NCBI GenBank assembly: GCA_030596395.1 | Contig: JAUVKF010000015.1 | Span: 1-49,962, forward strand | Reading direction: 5' to 3' | Length of the DNA stretch: 49,962 nucleotides | From: Chlorobiota bacterium | GTDB taxonomy: Bacteria; Bacteroidota; Bacteroidia; Bacteroidales; F082 | Shown: positions 1 to 8,015 of the stretch, in pieces | How positions within the stretch are numbered: the stretch's first letter is position 1 | Layout: the number at the start of each line of letters is the position of its first letter | The notes under the pieces: generated by a model | Seen by the model: only the letters and a program-made list of their open reading frames with translations | Told to the model about the DNA's origin: nothing | Database searches by the model: none | Made by a program: the position numbers and the translations under genes

Positions 1-901
1 TAATTATGCAGTAGTTGGAGCTTATTATGAAGACGAAGACGAAAATGGAAACAATACTTTGAATGATGCAGGCTCTGCTTATGTATTTTACAATAATGCC
101 GGAACCTGGGAAGAAACACAAAAAATTGTTGCATCTGATAGGGCATCCCAGGATTATTTCAGCAGTGACGTTGCTGTTTACGAAGATTACATAATGGTTG
201 GGGCATGGTACGAGGATGAAGATGAAACAGGTGGGGACACTATGGAAAATTCGGGCTCGGCATATGTATTTTACAATAGTGAAGAGGTTTGGGAAGAAAC
301 ACAAAAACTGTGTGCTTCCGATAGGGACATTCAAGATGTTTTCGGACTTTCCATCTCAATGTCAGGGGATTATGCAATAATAAATTCTTATAACGATGAT
401 GAAAATGCCAATGGGCAAAACTATTTGGATGTTGCTGGTTCGGCTTATATTTATTACAATAATGCCGGGACCTGGGGGGAAATTCAAAAAATTGTTGCAT
501 CGGACAGGGCTGAAGGTGACCTGTTCAGTCGTACTGTTGCAATAGATGGGAATAAAATAATTTCAGGTGCTTATGGTAAAGACAATTTTACAGGTAAAAT
601 TTACTTTTACGAACAAGAACCAACACTTATAAAAGACATATCACAAAACTATGTTTTACTTTATCCAAACCCCACAAGTGGTATATTTTCAATTCAAGGG
701 GAAGACATTGAATCAATTGAAATCACAAATGTCAATGGGCAGGTTGTTAAGAGGTTTCAGGTTTCTCTCCTCCGCAAAAGCTTCAGTGGACAGGCAGGTT
801 CAAAGTTTCAGGTTGATTTAAGCGATCAGCCTAAAGGAATTTATTTTTTGAAAGTAGAGAGTGAAAACAAAAGTATTTTCAAAAAAATAATTGTTCAATA
901 A
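1..901 (+). CDS. Partial secreted FG-GAP/beta-propeller-like protein with T9SS sorting domain
   Basis: The reading frame is open from base 2, so the 5' end lies outside the window; the first internal ATG is at 59. The visible part has repeats of about 65-70 residues, each containing a VGAYYEDEDENG-like acidic loop followed by GSAYVFYNNAGTW and ETQKIVASDRA, as in FG-GAP-like propeller blades that often bind calcium. The last ~80 residues form a type-A Por-secretion tail: YPNPTSGIFSIQG, then EITNVNGQVVK and KGIYFLKV. The protein is therefore expected to cross the outer membrane through T9SS and be anchored or released at the surface. Its tail carries an insertion of about 8 residues compared with the two other tails in this window. 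Ligand or substrate is unknown. Confidence 0.85.
   Translation, partial: NYAVVGAYYEDEDENGNNTLNDAGSAYVFYNNAGTWEETQKIVASDRASQDYFSSDVAVYEDYIMVGAWYEDEDETGGDTMENSGSAYVFYNSEEVWEETQKLCASDRDIQDVFGLSISMSGDYAIINSYNDDENANGQNYLDVAGSAYIYYNNAGTWGEIQKIVASDRAEGDLFSRTVAIDGNKIISGAYGKDNFTGKIYFYEQEPTLIKDISQNYVLLYPNPTSGIFSIQGEDIESIEITNVNGQVVKRFQVSLLRKSFSGQAGSKFQVDLSDQPKGIYFLKVESENKSIFKKIIVQ
751..815 (+). repeat. Repeat-derived insertion inside T9SS tail
   Basis: Within the sorting-domain coding sequence two copies of GTTTCAGGTT (about 753 and 800) flank a segment containing AAGCTTCAG and GGACAGGCAGG. The sister tails ending at 3171 and 4655 have 13 residues between GQ(L/V)VK and DLS, while here there are 21. The flanked segment resembles the GCAGGCAGG-type palindromes found in intergenic DNA of this window. 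It looks like an intergenic repeat that inserted in frame. Confidence 0.45.
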
Positions 902-904
902 ATC

Positions 905-1762
905 ATGAATGAAACAAAAAAGGAATTAGGGCTGTTTTTACTTGTAACATTCCTTGTTACTTATGGACTTGGGATAATTGCACTGATTAAAGGTGGGCTT
1001 GATGAATTCCCTGTTGCGCGGTATTCGATGTATATCCCAGCAATTGTTGTCCTGATTTTATATTTATTCGTATATAAGAAACCTGTTTTTAAAAACAATG
1101 ATATTGGGTTAAAATTCAAAGGATGGAAATATTGGTTCATTGCACCAATTACAATATTTGGGATAACGAGTTTGACATTTCTGATTTCTTATGTTATATC
1201 GCCCGAATTGATACTTGATAAAGAAAAAATTATTTCAGGCGCAAATGGTTTTTTAGATATAAACAACTGGACATTAAGCCTAATCATTATTTTTCTTCTT
1301 AATGTTTTTATCGCACCATTATTGAACATTTTTATGTTCCTCGGTGAAGAAATTGGATGGCGTAGTTTTATGACACCGAGGTTATTAAAGTTGCTTAACC
1401 CATTTACCGCTTTTCTGATAGCCGGGTTTATTTGGGGCTTATGGCATGCATTCGGGATTATAATGGGGCTTAATTATCCTGGAAACCCGATAATTGGGAA
1501 TATCATGATGGTATTGTTGATGATCCCGATAGGCATAATATTCCAATATTTTTATTTTATCAGTAAATCTGTTTTTGTCCCGGCACTTGCACACGGTGCT
1601 TTAAACTGGACTGCATCAACCTATCTGATGTTTGTATTTGATAACGATAAACTTGATGCTTTGATATATGGCCCAACAGGAATAACAGGATTGGTTATTT
1701 GGTGGGTTTTTGGAATATGGTTCTTTATGAAATTTAAAACGGCTTACACAAAACAATTATAA
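905..1762 (+). CDS. CPBP-family intramembrane glutamic endopeptidase
   Basis: This 285-residue polytopic membrane protein has the CPBP (Abi/CAAX-protease) signatures: motif 1 GEEIGWRSF with E148, E149 and R153, motif 2 WGLWHAFG with H181, and motif 3 AHGALNW with H230 and N234. Family members are metal-independent intramembrane proteases or, in some cases, bacteriocin self-immunity proteins. About seven to eight hydrophobic segments are visible. It begins 3 bases after the upstream T9SS gene and ends 2 bases before the next secreted-protein gene, so it is probably co-transcribed with them. The substrate is unknown; handling of membrane-anchored secretion substrates is only a guess from position. 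Confidence 0.9.
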   Translation: MNETKKELGLFLLVTFLVTYGLGIIALIKGGLDEFPVARYSMYIPAIVVLILYLFVYKKPVFKNNDIGLKFKGWKYWFIAPITIFGITSLTFLISYVISPELILDKEKIISGANGFLDINNWTLSLIIIFLLNVFIAPLLNIFMFLGEEIGWRSFMTPRLLKLLNPFTAFLIAGFIWGLWHAFGIIMGLNYPGNPIIGNIMMVLLMIPIGIIFQYFYFISKSVFVPALAHGALNWTASTYLMFVFDNDKLDALIYGPTGITGLVIWWVFGIWFFMKFKTAYTKQL

Positions 1763-1764
1763 TT

Positions 1765-3171
1765 ATGAAAAAAATACTTATCATTTTAATTGCTTTGACT
1801 ACTGGGTTTGCCAATGCGCAAAGTATTGTTGGGACAAGCACACAATCTACTGCTACTGAAAGAAATAACGCAAGACTAATTGTTGAAGACGATAATGGAA
1901 ATTTACATGTTGTTTATTACGATAATGGTGTTTATTACTCATTTTCTGATGATGCCGGCGCAAACTGGTCAACACCTGTGCTCGTTGACGGTACAGGCAG
2001 AAACCCATCTCTTGCTGTTGATAACGACAATGTTTTGCACCTTGTTTATAAATATGGCGGGACAAGTGCCTATGATATTGTTCACAGAACGTATAGCGAG
2101 GAAATATGGAGTGAATTTGATGTGGTTTATCACGATGAAGTCACCGAAGTTTTACGCCCTGTAATTGCTGTTGATTCGGAAAATAGTTTGCATTGTGTAT
2201 GGCAAAGGAGCGGTTATCCTGCGGTTCCAAATTCTGAAATATGGTATAATAAATTTACAACAGGAACAGGCTGGGAAACACCGGTAAATATCAGTAATTC
2301 GTATGGTGCTTCTGAGTACCCGACACTTACAATAGATAATAACAACAATATATATGTTTTTTGGAAAGATTCAGGTGAAGATATTGATAACGACAAAATG
2401 GTTCTTTACCGTAAATATACTGTTGGAATCGGCTGGGATGCTGATTACACAAATATCAGTAACACAACAGGAAACGGAAGTTATGCAACAATGGATCCTT
2501 GTACGGTAACCGATTCAGACGGTAATATTCATCTTGTATGGAAAGATTCGGAAACAGGAAACAGGGAAATTTTTTATAAAAAATGCACAAACGGAGTTTG
2601 GGACATTGATTATACAAATATCAGCAATACTGCCGAAGCATCGGCGCATCCATCAATTTCAACTGACAATCAAGGAAATTTGCATGTTTTTTGGGCAGAG
2701 AAAATTGGCGGTATTTATTATGAAATTGTTTATAAAAAGTATGACGTGATTCTTGAAACCTGGTCTGAAACAACAAACATCAGTAATACCGGAGATGTTG
2801 AATCTGAACATCCTAATGCACCGGATAAAATCAACAGTTTCTTATCAGTAATATGGACAGAAGGAGATGCCTCGCCTTTTTCTGTTATGTATTACGGTGA
2901 AATGCTACCGGTAGGCATTGGTGAAATAGACAATAAAATCTTTTCAGTTAACATTTTTCCAAACCCCACAAACGGAATTTTTACAGTTGAAAGTAATAAT
3001 ATTCAAAATATTAAGATTACACATATAAGCGGGCAACTTGTAAAACAATTATCAAATCCTGATAAGCTATCATCAATAATAATAGATTTGTCGCAATACG
3101 CAAAAGGTATCTATTTTTTGAAAATTCAAAATGAAAACTCAATCAGTATAGAAAAGATTTCAATAAAATAA
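1765..3171 (+). CDS. Secreted BNR/sialidase-like propeller protein with T9SS sorting domain
   Basis: A signal peptide (about residues 1-18, ending NAQS) is followed by repeated blades with a 'DNxNLHVVW/FWKD' core (LHVVYYD, LHLVYKY, LHCVWQR, IYVFWKD, IHLVWKD, LHVFWAE), the pattern of BNR/sialidase-fold propellers. Interspersed NISNT motifs repeat at a regular interval. Catalytic residues of true sialidases are not recognisable, so a binding or structural role is as likely as an enzyme. The C-terminal ~80 residues are a type-A T9SS tail (FPNPTNGIFTVES, ITHISGQLVK, KGIYFLKIQ). The start is 2 bases after the CPBP gene and is supported by the MKK-type signal peptide. Confidence 0.85.
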   Translation: MKKILIILIALTTGFANAQSIVGTSTQSTATERNNARLIVEDDNGNLHVVYYDNGVYYSFSDDAGANWSTPVLVDGTGRNPSLAVDNDNVLHLVYKYGGTSAYDIVHRTYSEEIWSEFDVVYHDEVTEVLRPVIAVDSENSLHCVWQRSGYPAVPNSEIWYNKFTTGTGWETPVNISNSYGASEYPTLTIDNNNNIYVFWKDSGEDIDNDKMVLYRKYTVGIGWDADYTNISNTTGNGSYATMDPCTVTDSDGNIHLVWKDSETGNREIFYKKCTNGVWDIDYTNISNTAEASAHPSISTDNQGNLHVFWAEKIGGIYYEIVYKKYDVILETWSETTNISNTGDVESEHPNAPDKINSFLSVIWTEGDASPFSVMYYGEMLPVGIGEIDNKIFSVNIFPNPTNGIFTVESNNIQNIKITHISGQLVKQLSNPDKLSSIIIDLSQYAKGIYFLKIQNENSISIEKISIK

Positions 3172-3188
3172 CACAGCATAAGAAAAAT

Positions 3189-4655
3189 ATGCCAATGAAA
3201 AATTTGTCAATATTGTTTATAATTATTTCAGGAATAAGCCTGAAAACACTTGCAATAGATCCCCCTTCATTAACATCACCAAGTAATGGAGCTACAAATC
3301 AACCCATAACATTATATCTTGATTGGACAGATATTGCGGACAATGCCGGCTATGCCTATCAATACGATACTGTTTCCGATTTTAGTTCGCCTGTTATGCA
3401 AGAGGGCACTACCACAACCAATACATCTTATGTTAATGTTTCGAATCTCTTTTTTGGGAAAACATATTATTGGCGTGCAATGACATTAGGTTCTTCGGGG
3501 AATTCTGACTGGTCTGCTACATGGAATTTTTCTACAGGAATCACTGTGTATAATACTGCTCCAAGCGATGGTGCAACTAATCAAAACATATCGCTTTATA
3601 TTGACTGGACAGATATAATAGGAAATTCTGGCTATATGTATCAAATTGACACATCGCAGAGTTTTAATTCTTCATTATTTCAAGAAGGAACAACTGCTCA
3701 AAACAATTCTTATATAGGCGTCTCGGATTTGTTTTTCGGAACCACATATTATTGGCGTGCTTGTGCTTTGAGTGCAGTTGATACTTCAATTTGGTCTAAT
3801 ACCTGGATATTTACAACCTACCATACCGTAACTAATACCAGTCCGGGTAACGGAGCAATAAATCAAGATATATCGCTATATCTCGACTGGACCGATATAG
3901 GTGGAAATTCAGGCTATATGTATCAGATTGACACATCGCAGAGTTTTAATTCTTCATTATTACAAGAAGGAACAACAGCTCAGAATAACTCTTATGGCGG
4001 GGTATCGGATTTGTTATTCGGAGCTACTTATTATTGGCATGCTTGTGCTAAAAGTGCGGTTGATACTTCAATTTGGTCAAATACATGGAGTTTTACTACA
4101 CAGTATCAAATGCCAAATGCTCCAAACTTAATTAGTCCTCCCAACGGAAGCACAGGAATATCATACGTATCAGTAGAATTGGAATGGTCATCATTAGCAG
4201 AAGCCACAAATTATCAATATCAATACAGTGAGGATAATACGTTTAATACTGGGGTTTATAGCGGAACAACAGCATCTGTAACTGAAACAATAACTAATCT
4301 AAATCAAAGTACTACCTATTATTGGCGAGTCAGAGGGTACAATTCATCAGGATATTCTCCCTGGTCAGTAATTTGGAGTTTTACAACTGATAATAATGTT
4401 GGTTTTTCAAATAGTATGGATAATAAATATATTAGGATTTTCCCAAACCCGACAAGTGGAATATTCATGATTCAGGGAGATAATATCCAATCAGTTGAAA
4501 TTACAAATATTAATGGACAACTTATTGAACAATTATCAATTCATGACAAACGATCATCAATAGAAATAGATTTATCACAATATGGAAAAGGAATTTATTA
4601 TTTAAAAATTCAAATTGAAAAATTATTTTTTATAGAAAAACTATTAGTAAATTAA
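3189..4655 (+). CDS. Secreted fibronectin-III-like repeat protein with T9SS sorting domain
   Basis: An N-terminal signal peptide precedes four Fn3-like modules, each opening with (S)PxNGAxNQxIxLYxDWTD and closing with TTYYWRA...WSxxWxFTT. Modules 2 and 3 (about residues 118-305, spacing about 94 residues) are nearly identical in both protein and DNA, which points to recent duplication; the fourth is divergent. The tail is a T9SS type-A domain (FPNPTSGIFMIQG, EITNINGQLIEQ, KGIYYLKIQ). Such modules usually act as spacers or adhesive domains, and no catalytic domain is present. ATG at 3189 is used, but ATG 3195 gives an equally good signal peptide. Confidence 0.85.
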   Translation: MPMKNLSILFIIISGISLKTLAIDPPSLTSPSNGATNQPITLYLDWTDIADNAGYAYQYDTVSDFSSPVMQEGTTTTNTSYVNVSNLFFGKTYYWRAMTLGSSGNSDWSATWNFSTGITVYNTAPSDGATNQNISLYIDWTDIIGNSGYMYQIDTSQSFNSSLFQEGTTAQNNSYIGVSDLFFGTTYYWRACALSAVDTSIWSNTWIFTTYHTVTNTSPGNGAINQDISLYLDWTDIGGNSGYMYQIDTSQSFNSSLLQEGTTAQNNSYGGVSDLLFGATYYWHACAKSAVDTSIWSNTWSFTTQYQMPNAPNLISPPNGSTGISYVSVELEWSSLAEATNYQYQYSEDNTFNTGVYSGTTASVTETITNLNQSTTYYWRVRGYNSSGYSPWSVIWSFTTDNNVGFSNSMDNKYIRIFPNPTSGIFMIQGDNIQSVEITNINGQLIEQLSIHDKRSSIEIDLSQYGKGIYYLKIQIEKLFFIEKLLVN

Positions 4656-4659
4656 AAAG

Positions 4660-5502
4660 ATGAAAACTTCAACACTAATTTTAGCCATAGCATTGGCATT
4701 GAACATTTTTGTTCAGGCTCAGAATACCGATCCCAAACACAAAAACTTTTTTAAAGCGTCCGGAAATATTGAGGGCAAGAACTATACGGTAGCATTTGAT
4801 GATATTGTTGCAAGAATGGAATATGCAAAAATGGCCGTGAAAGTAACAAATACAGGCAATGATTATTTGATGTTCAAAACACAAGAATCGGATTTTATCT
4901 TTGAATTTGGTAAGTTTACCAGCAAGGAAAAAACTGTATTTATCTTGCCTAACAGCTCAGAAAACGAAACATTAAAAGCAACAGGGGATAATAGGTTTCA
5001 TGTTGATGCATTCAAACTGAATTTTAGCGGGCTGTATTTTATTTCTGCCAAAGGGAAAATACAAGAAATGGAGGAGTTCAGATTGCCTGCTTCAAAAAAC
5101 TTTATTGAAGCAGGGAATTTTAAGATTAGTTTATTAAAAAGCGAACAAAGAACACAGGAAACCTGGGCGAAATTCGAGTGTGAATATATTGGCGATGATG
5201 TTGGAATTTTAGATCCCTCAAAAATTGCTGTTAGAGTAGACGGAAAAGATATTGTTTATGCAAACGATATTAAAAAAGCAAAAAAAACGATTCTGCAAAA
5301 AGGAGGACCTGTTTTTCTAAGAAAAGGAGAAACGGCCAGTTTTAAAGCTGTTTTCCATATTCCGGGAAGAATTGCCGATATGCAGTTTTCACTCTTGTAC
5401 ATAATTTGGGGTGATACTTTTATTGAATCTGAGCCTGTAAAATTTGCTGAAAATGAAGTTGAGTTTGTAATGGATATTGGTCTGACTTATGGGAAGAATT
5501 GA
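4660..5502 (+). CDS. Secreted/periplasmic protein of unknown function
   Basis: This 280-residue protein starts with a clear signal peptide (MKTSTLILAIALALNIFVQAQ, cleavage near residue 20) and has no lipobox, T9SS tail or further membrane segment. The body is predicted mostly beta, with paired stretches such as KMAVKVTNTGNDYLMFK and PSKIAVRVDGKDI that suggest immunoglobulin-like sandwiches. No family is recognised. It begins 4 bases after the Fn3 gene and its stop overlaps the next reading frame, so it probably shares the transcript of the secreted-protein cluster. Confidence 0.6.
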   Translation: MKTSTLILAIALALNIFVQAQNTDPKHKNFFKASGNIEGKNYTVAFDDIVARMEYAKMAVKVTNTGNDYLMFKTQESDFIFEFGKFTSKEKTVFILPNSSENETLKATGDNRFHVDAFKLNFSGLYFISAKGKIQEMEEFRLPASKNFIEAGNFKISLLKSEQRTQETWAKFECEYIGDDVGILDPSKIAVRVDGKDIVYANDIKKAKKTILQKGGPVFLRKGETASFKAVFHIPGRIADMQFSLLYIIWGDTFIESEPVKFAENEVEFVMDIGLTYGKN

Positions 5503-5525
5503 TTAATTCGTTAATATTAATAAAC

Positions 5526-5999
5526 ATGGGACTATTTAAACAATACGTAATCAAATCTTCCACAGAAATAGAAACAACCCCCGAAGAAATGTGGAACTTT
5601 TTTTATAACATAGAAGCAAATTATAAAAATTGGCATCCAAAAGACCATAACTATTTTCGTTGGACAAAAGGAAATCCACTTGAAATTGATTCTAAGTTTG
5701 ATTCTGAAGAAATAGTGAATGGGCGTAAAGTTAGAATAAAAGGCACTTGTGTTGAATCTATAAAAAGCAGAAAAATTGCTTTTAAACCATCCTGGCCAGT
5801 TTCTTTTATGTGTCCTAAAATAGAATGGATTATTGAACCGCGAGGAAGTGCTGCTGTTTTTACTGCTCAAACTCACTATAAATTTGGCAAGTTATTCCTG
5901 ATACTCAAAAAAGGCCGTGCTGAATATATGATGGCTGTTGCAAAAAAACATATGTATGAAGAAGGCGTGAACTTGAAAAATATTTTAATGAGAAAATAG
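5526..5999 (+). CDS. SRPBCC-family (START/Bet v1-like) protein
   Basis: A protein of 157 residues from ATG 5526; an in-frame TTG at 5499 would add nine residues but overlaps the upstream stop. The opening YVIKSSTEIETTPEEMWNFFYNIEANYKNWHP is the typical first strand and helix of SRPBCC ligand-binding domains, followed by the KGNPLEIDSKFDSEE and ARGxxAVFTAQTHY-like strands. The fold binds hydrophobic ligands or acts in polyketide or aromatic metabolism. The ligand cannot be predicted. It is the last gene of the left-hand cluster. Confidence 0.7.
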   Translation: MGLFKQYVIKSSTEIETTPEEMWNFFYNIEANYKNWHPKDHNYFRWTKGNPLEIDSKFDSEEIVNGRKVRIKGTCVESIKSRKIAFKPSWPVSFMCPKIEWIIEPRGSAAVFTAQTHYKFGKLFLILKKGRAEYMMAVAKKHMYEEGVNLKNILMRK

Positions 6000-6068
6000 A
6001 AAAGCCCAATGCTGAACCTGAAAAGTAAATCGGGAATACGACAAATTTCAATGTTCACCAGGGGAGCT

Positions 6069-6146
6069 CTTTCGGATTTGCAATCCGAAAGTAAAGAGCA
6101 GGGAATTTGCAATCCTCATTCATAGAACACAGGATTGCAAATCCTG
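6069..6146. repeat. Three REP-like GGATTTGCAATCC palindromes
   Basis: The 252-base stretch between 6000 and 6251 has no gene. It contains a perfect hairpin (CTTTCGGATT/AATCCGAAAG, 3-base loop, 6069-6091), a degenerate copy (GGAATTTGCAATCC, about 6102-6115) and a third perfect palindrome (CAGGATT/AATCCTG, 6130-6146). The shared core GGATTTGCAATCC and tight clustering suggest a REP-type element mobilised by a RAYT transposase elsewhere in the genome. The first hairpin might also end the upstream transcript, but it lacks a T-run. Confidence 0.6.
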
Positions 6147-6251
6147 AGCAGAAGGGAGTGTAAATTTGATATATTGATAAAAAACAAGAACCTAAATGGA
6201 AAGTTTAATTCGCTCACCGAGATGAATATTCTTTACAGAAAAAATCAAAAC

Positions 6252-7031
6252 ATGAAATATAAACGGATCTTTCTTTATTTTCTAGTAATATTATTATCAT
6301 CCTGCAATCAGAATATAAACCCTATCAATGTTGTTCAAAAAACAATAAGGACAATTGATACAATAAATACAATTTATTACCAGCAAATCTTATTGAGGGG
6401 AAATACTGAGAATGATAACAATGTAAGCCCGAAGGAAAGAGTTTTTTATTATATGAGGTTAAAATCTGATTCAATAATTGGGGCTATGGCCCATATTTAT
6501 TTCTATGACAGTAGTTATGTGTATCATGAAGATATTTACGATGGCAATAGACTAATAAGAAAGCATAATGTTAATGGTTCCGCCACTATCTTTGATTTAA
6601 TAAAATATCCTGATTTGAAGAAGAAACCATTTTGGGGCAAGACATCACCTTATACAATGCAATATATGCTTAACTATGCTTTAGAGAATAAAGAACATTA
6701 CATTTTTGAGTTAGGAAACGACACCATTATTAATGGAACAAACTGTTATTGCTTAAAAACAATTTTAGAGAAAAAAGCATTAATGCCTGGCTTCTATAAA
6801 TTTACAGTTGATACTAATAGAGTAGAAACTATGGTTTTGTTTATTGACAAATTGAGCTTTTATCCTCAAACAATGAGAATGGAAGTTTATTTTTTAGATA
6901 ACCCTGATAATGTTTATTATACAGACAATCATTTTTACAATATAAAATTTAATATAGAAATAAATGATAGCCTCTTCATCACCTCGGATAATGTTATTGA
7001 AGGATTTACAATTAATGAAATTAAACCATAA
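6252..7031 (+). CDS. Lipoprotein of unknown function, LolA-like fold possible
   Basis: From ATG 6252 the protein opens MKYKRIFLYFLVILLSSCNQ, a lipoprotein signal with lipobox LSSC. An upstream in-frame TTG at 6135 lies inside the REP-like repeat and is rejected. The 259-residue product has paired strands ending with INGTNCYCLKT and LFIDKLSFYPQTMRMEVYF, reminiscent of the LolA/outer-membrane-lipoprotein-sorting fold, but the similarity is weak. It stands alone between the repeat element and a transporter gene. No function is proposed. Confidence 0.6.
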   Translation: MKYKRIFLYFLVILLSSCNQNINPINVVQKTIRTIDTINTIYYQQILLRGNTENDNNVSPKERVFYYMRLKSDSIIGAMAHIYFYDSSYVYHEDIYDGNRLIRKHNVNGSATIFDLIKYPDLKKKPFWGKTSPYTMQYMLNYALENKEHYIFELGNDTIINGTNCYCLKTILEKKALMPGFYKFTVDTNRVETMVLFIDKLSFYPQTMRMEVYFLDNPDNVYYTDNHFYNIKFNIEINDSLFITSDNVIEGFTINEIKP

Positions 7032-7084
7032 ACAGTAAATTTTGCCCGATAACAAAGAAAAATGCAAAACGACAGTGTATAATA

Positions 7085-7990
7085 ATGCAAAATCTATTTC
7101 AAAAATATAAAATATATCTCGGCGTATTAACACTCGGAATTATTTGGGGCTCAACGTGGTTGGCAATAAAATTCGGACTTGAAGATGCCCCGCCGTTTTT
7201 TTCCGCGGCATTAAGGTTTATTTTAACATTTTTGATTTTGTTTGTTTGGCAAAAAATCAAAGGGTACAAATTCCCAAAAAGCAGAAAGTATTGGTGGAAT
7301 TCAATTTTTATTGCCCTGCTAATGTTTATCATACCTTACGCTTTGGTTTACTGGGGTGAACAATATATTTCATCGGGCTTGTCGGCTGTTTTGTTTTCAT
7401 CCCAATCATTATTTGTCGTAATTTTTGCTCACTTTATTTCAAAAACAGAAAAAGCCGGGGCAAAAAAGTTTTTAGGTCTTTTAATTGGCTTGTTTGGATT
7501 GTTTATTCTTTATAAAAGTCAAGTTACCTGGGATGAAATTCAAAGTACTAAAGGTATGATAGCTTTATTGTTTGCAGCGGCAAGCGCAGCTTTGGGTCTT
7601 GTTGTATTATCAAAACAAAAACATAAATTAGACCCTGTACCCGAAGTCATGACGCATATCGGTATTACCGCAATTGCATTTATTTTATTGTCATTAATAT
7701 TTGAAGAACCACCTGAAAATATATTTACACCAAAATTATGGATAAGCATCATTTATCTGGCGGTTATCGGTACGGCATTCGGGTTTATCGTGTATTATTG
7801 GATTGCAAAACACGCAACTGCGTTTGTGACTTCGTTTTCAGTATTTATATCACCTGTTTTTGCCGTGTTTTTGGGTTGGTTAATATTAAATGAAACAATT
7901 ACTATTTTAGGAATAACAGGTATTTTTCTCGTTCTGATAAGTATCATCCTCACACAGTTACCAAAGAAAACACCGGTTAATTCCAATTAG
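7085..7990 (+). CDS. EamA-family (DMT) transporter
   Basis: A 301-residue protein with ten predicted membrane segments in two EamA repeats. The first opens with LGVLTLGIIWGSTWLAIKFGLEDAPPFFSAALRF, the hallmark of drug/metabolite transporters, and the second has PEVMTHIGITAIAF...AFGFIVYYWIAKHATA and the GxxLxxGIxL-type last helix. Members export amino acids, nucleotides or other small metabolites; the substrate cannot be told from sequence. ATG 7085 is the only suitable start. A short Lys-Lys-Thr tail after the last helix is cytoplasmic. Confidence 0.9.
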   Translation: MQNLFQKYKIYLGVLTLGIIWGSTWLAIKFGLEDAPPFFSAALRFILTFLILFVWQKIKGYKFPKSRKYWWNSIFIALLMFIIPYALVYWGEQYISSGLSAVLFSSQSLFVVIFAHFISKTEKAGAKKFLGLLIGLFGLFILYKSQVTWDEIQSTKGMIALLFAAASAALGLVVLSKQKHKLDPVPEVMTHIGITAIAFILLSLIFEEPPENIFTPKLWISIIYLAVIGTAFGFIVYYWIAKHATAFVTSFSVFISPVFAVFLGWLILNETITILGITGIFLVLISIILTQLPKKTPVNSN

Positions 7991-8015
7991 AAAATCATTA
8001 CAAAATTGGAAAATC

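Noticed and set aside
6135-6251. TTG start upstream of the lipoprotein
   Set aside because: It lies within a REP-like palindrome and would hide the lipoprotein signal, which starts at ATG 6252.
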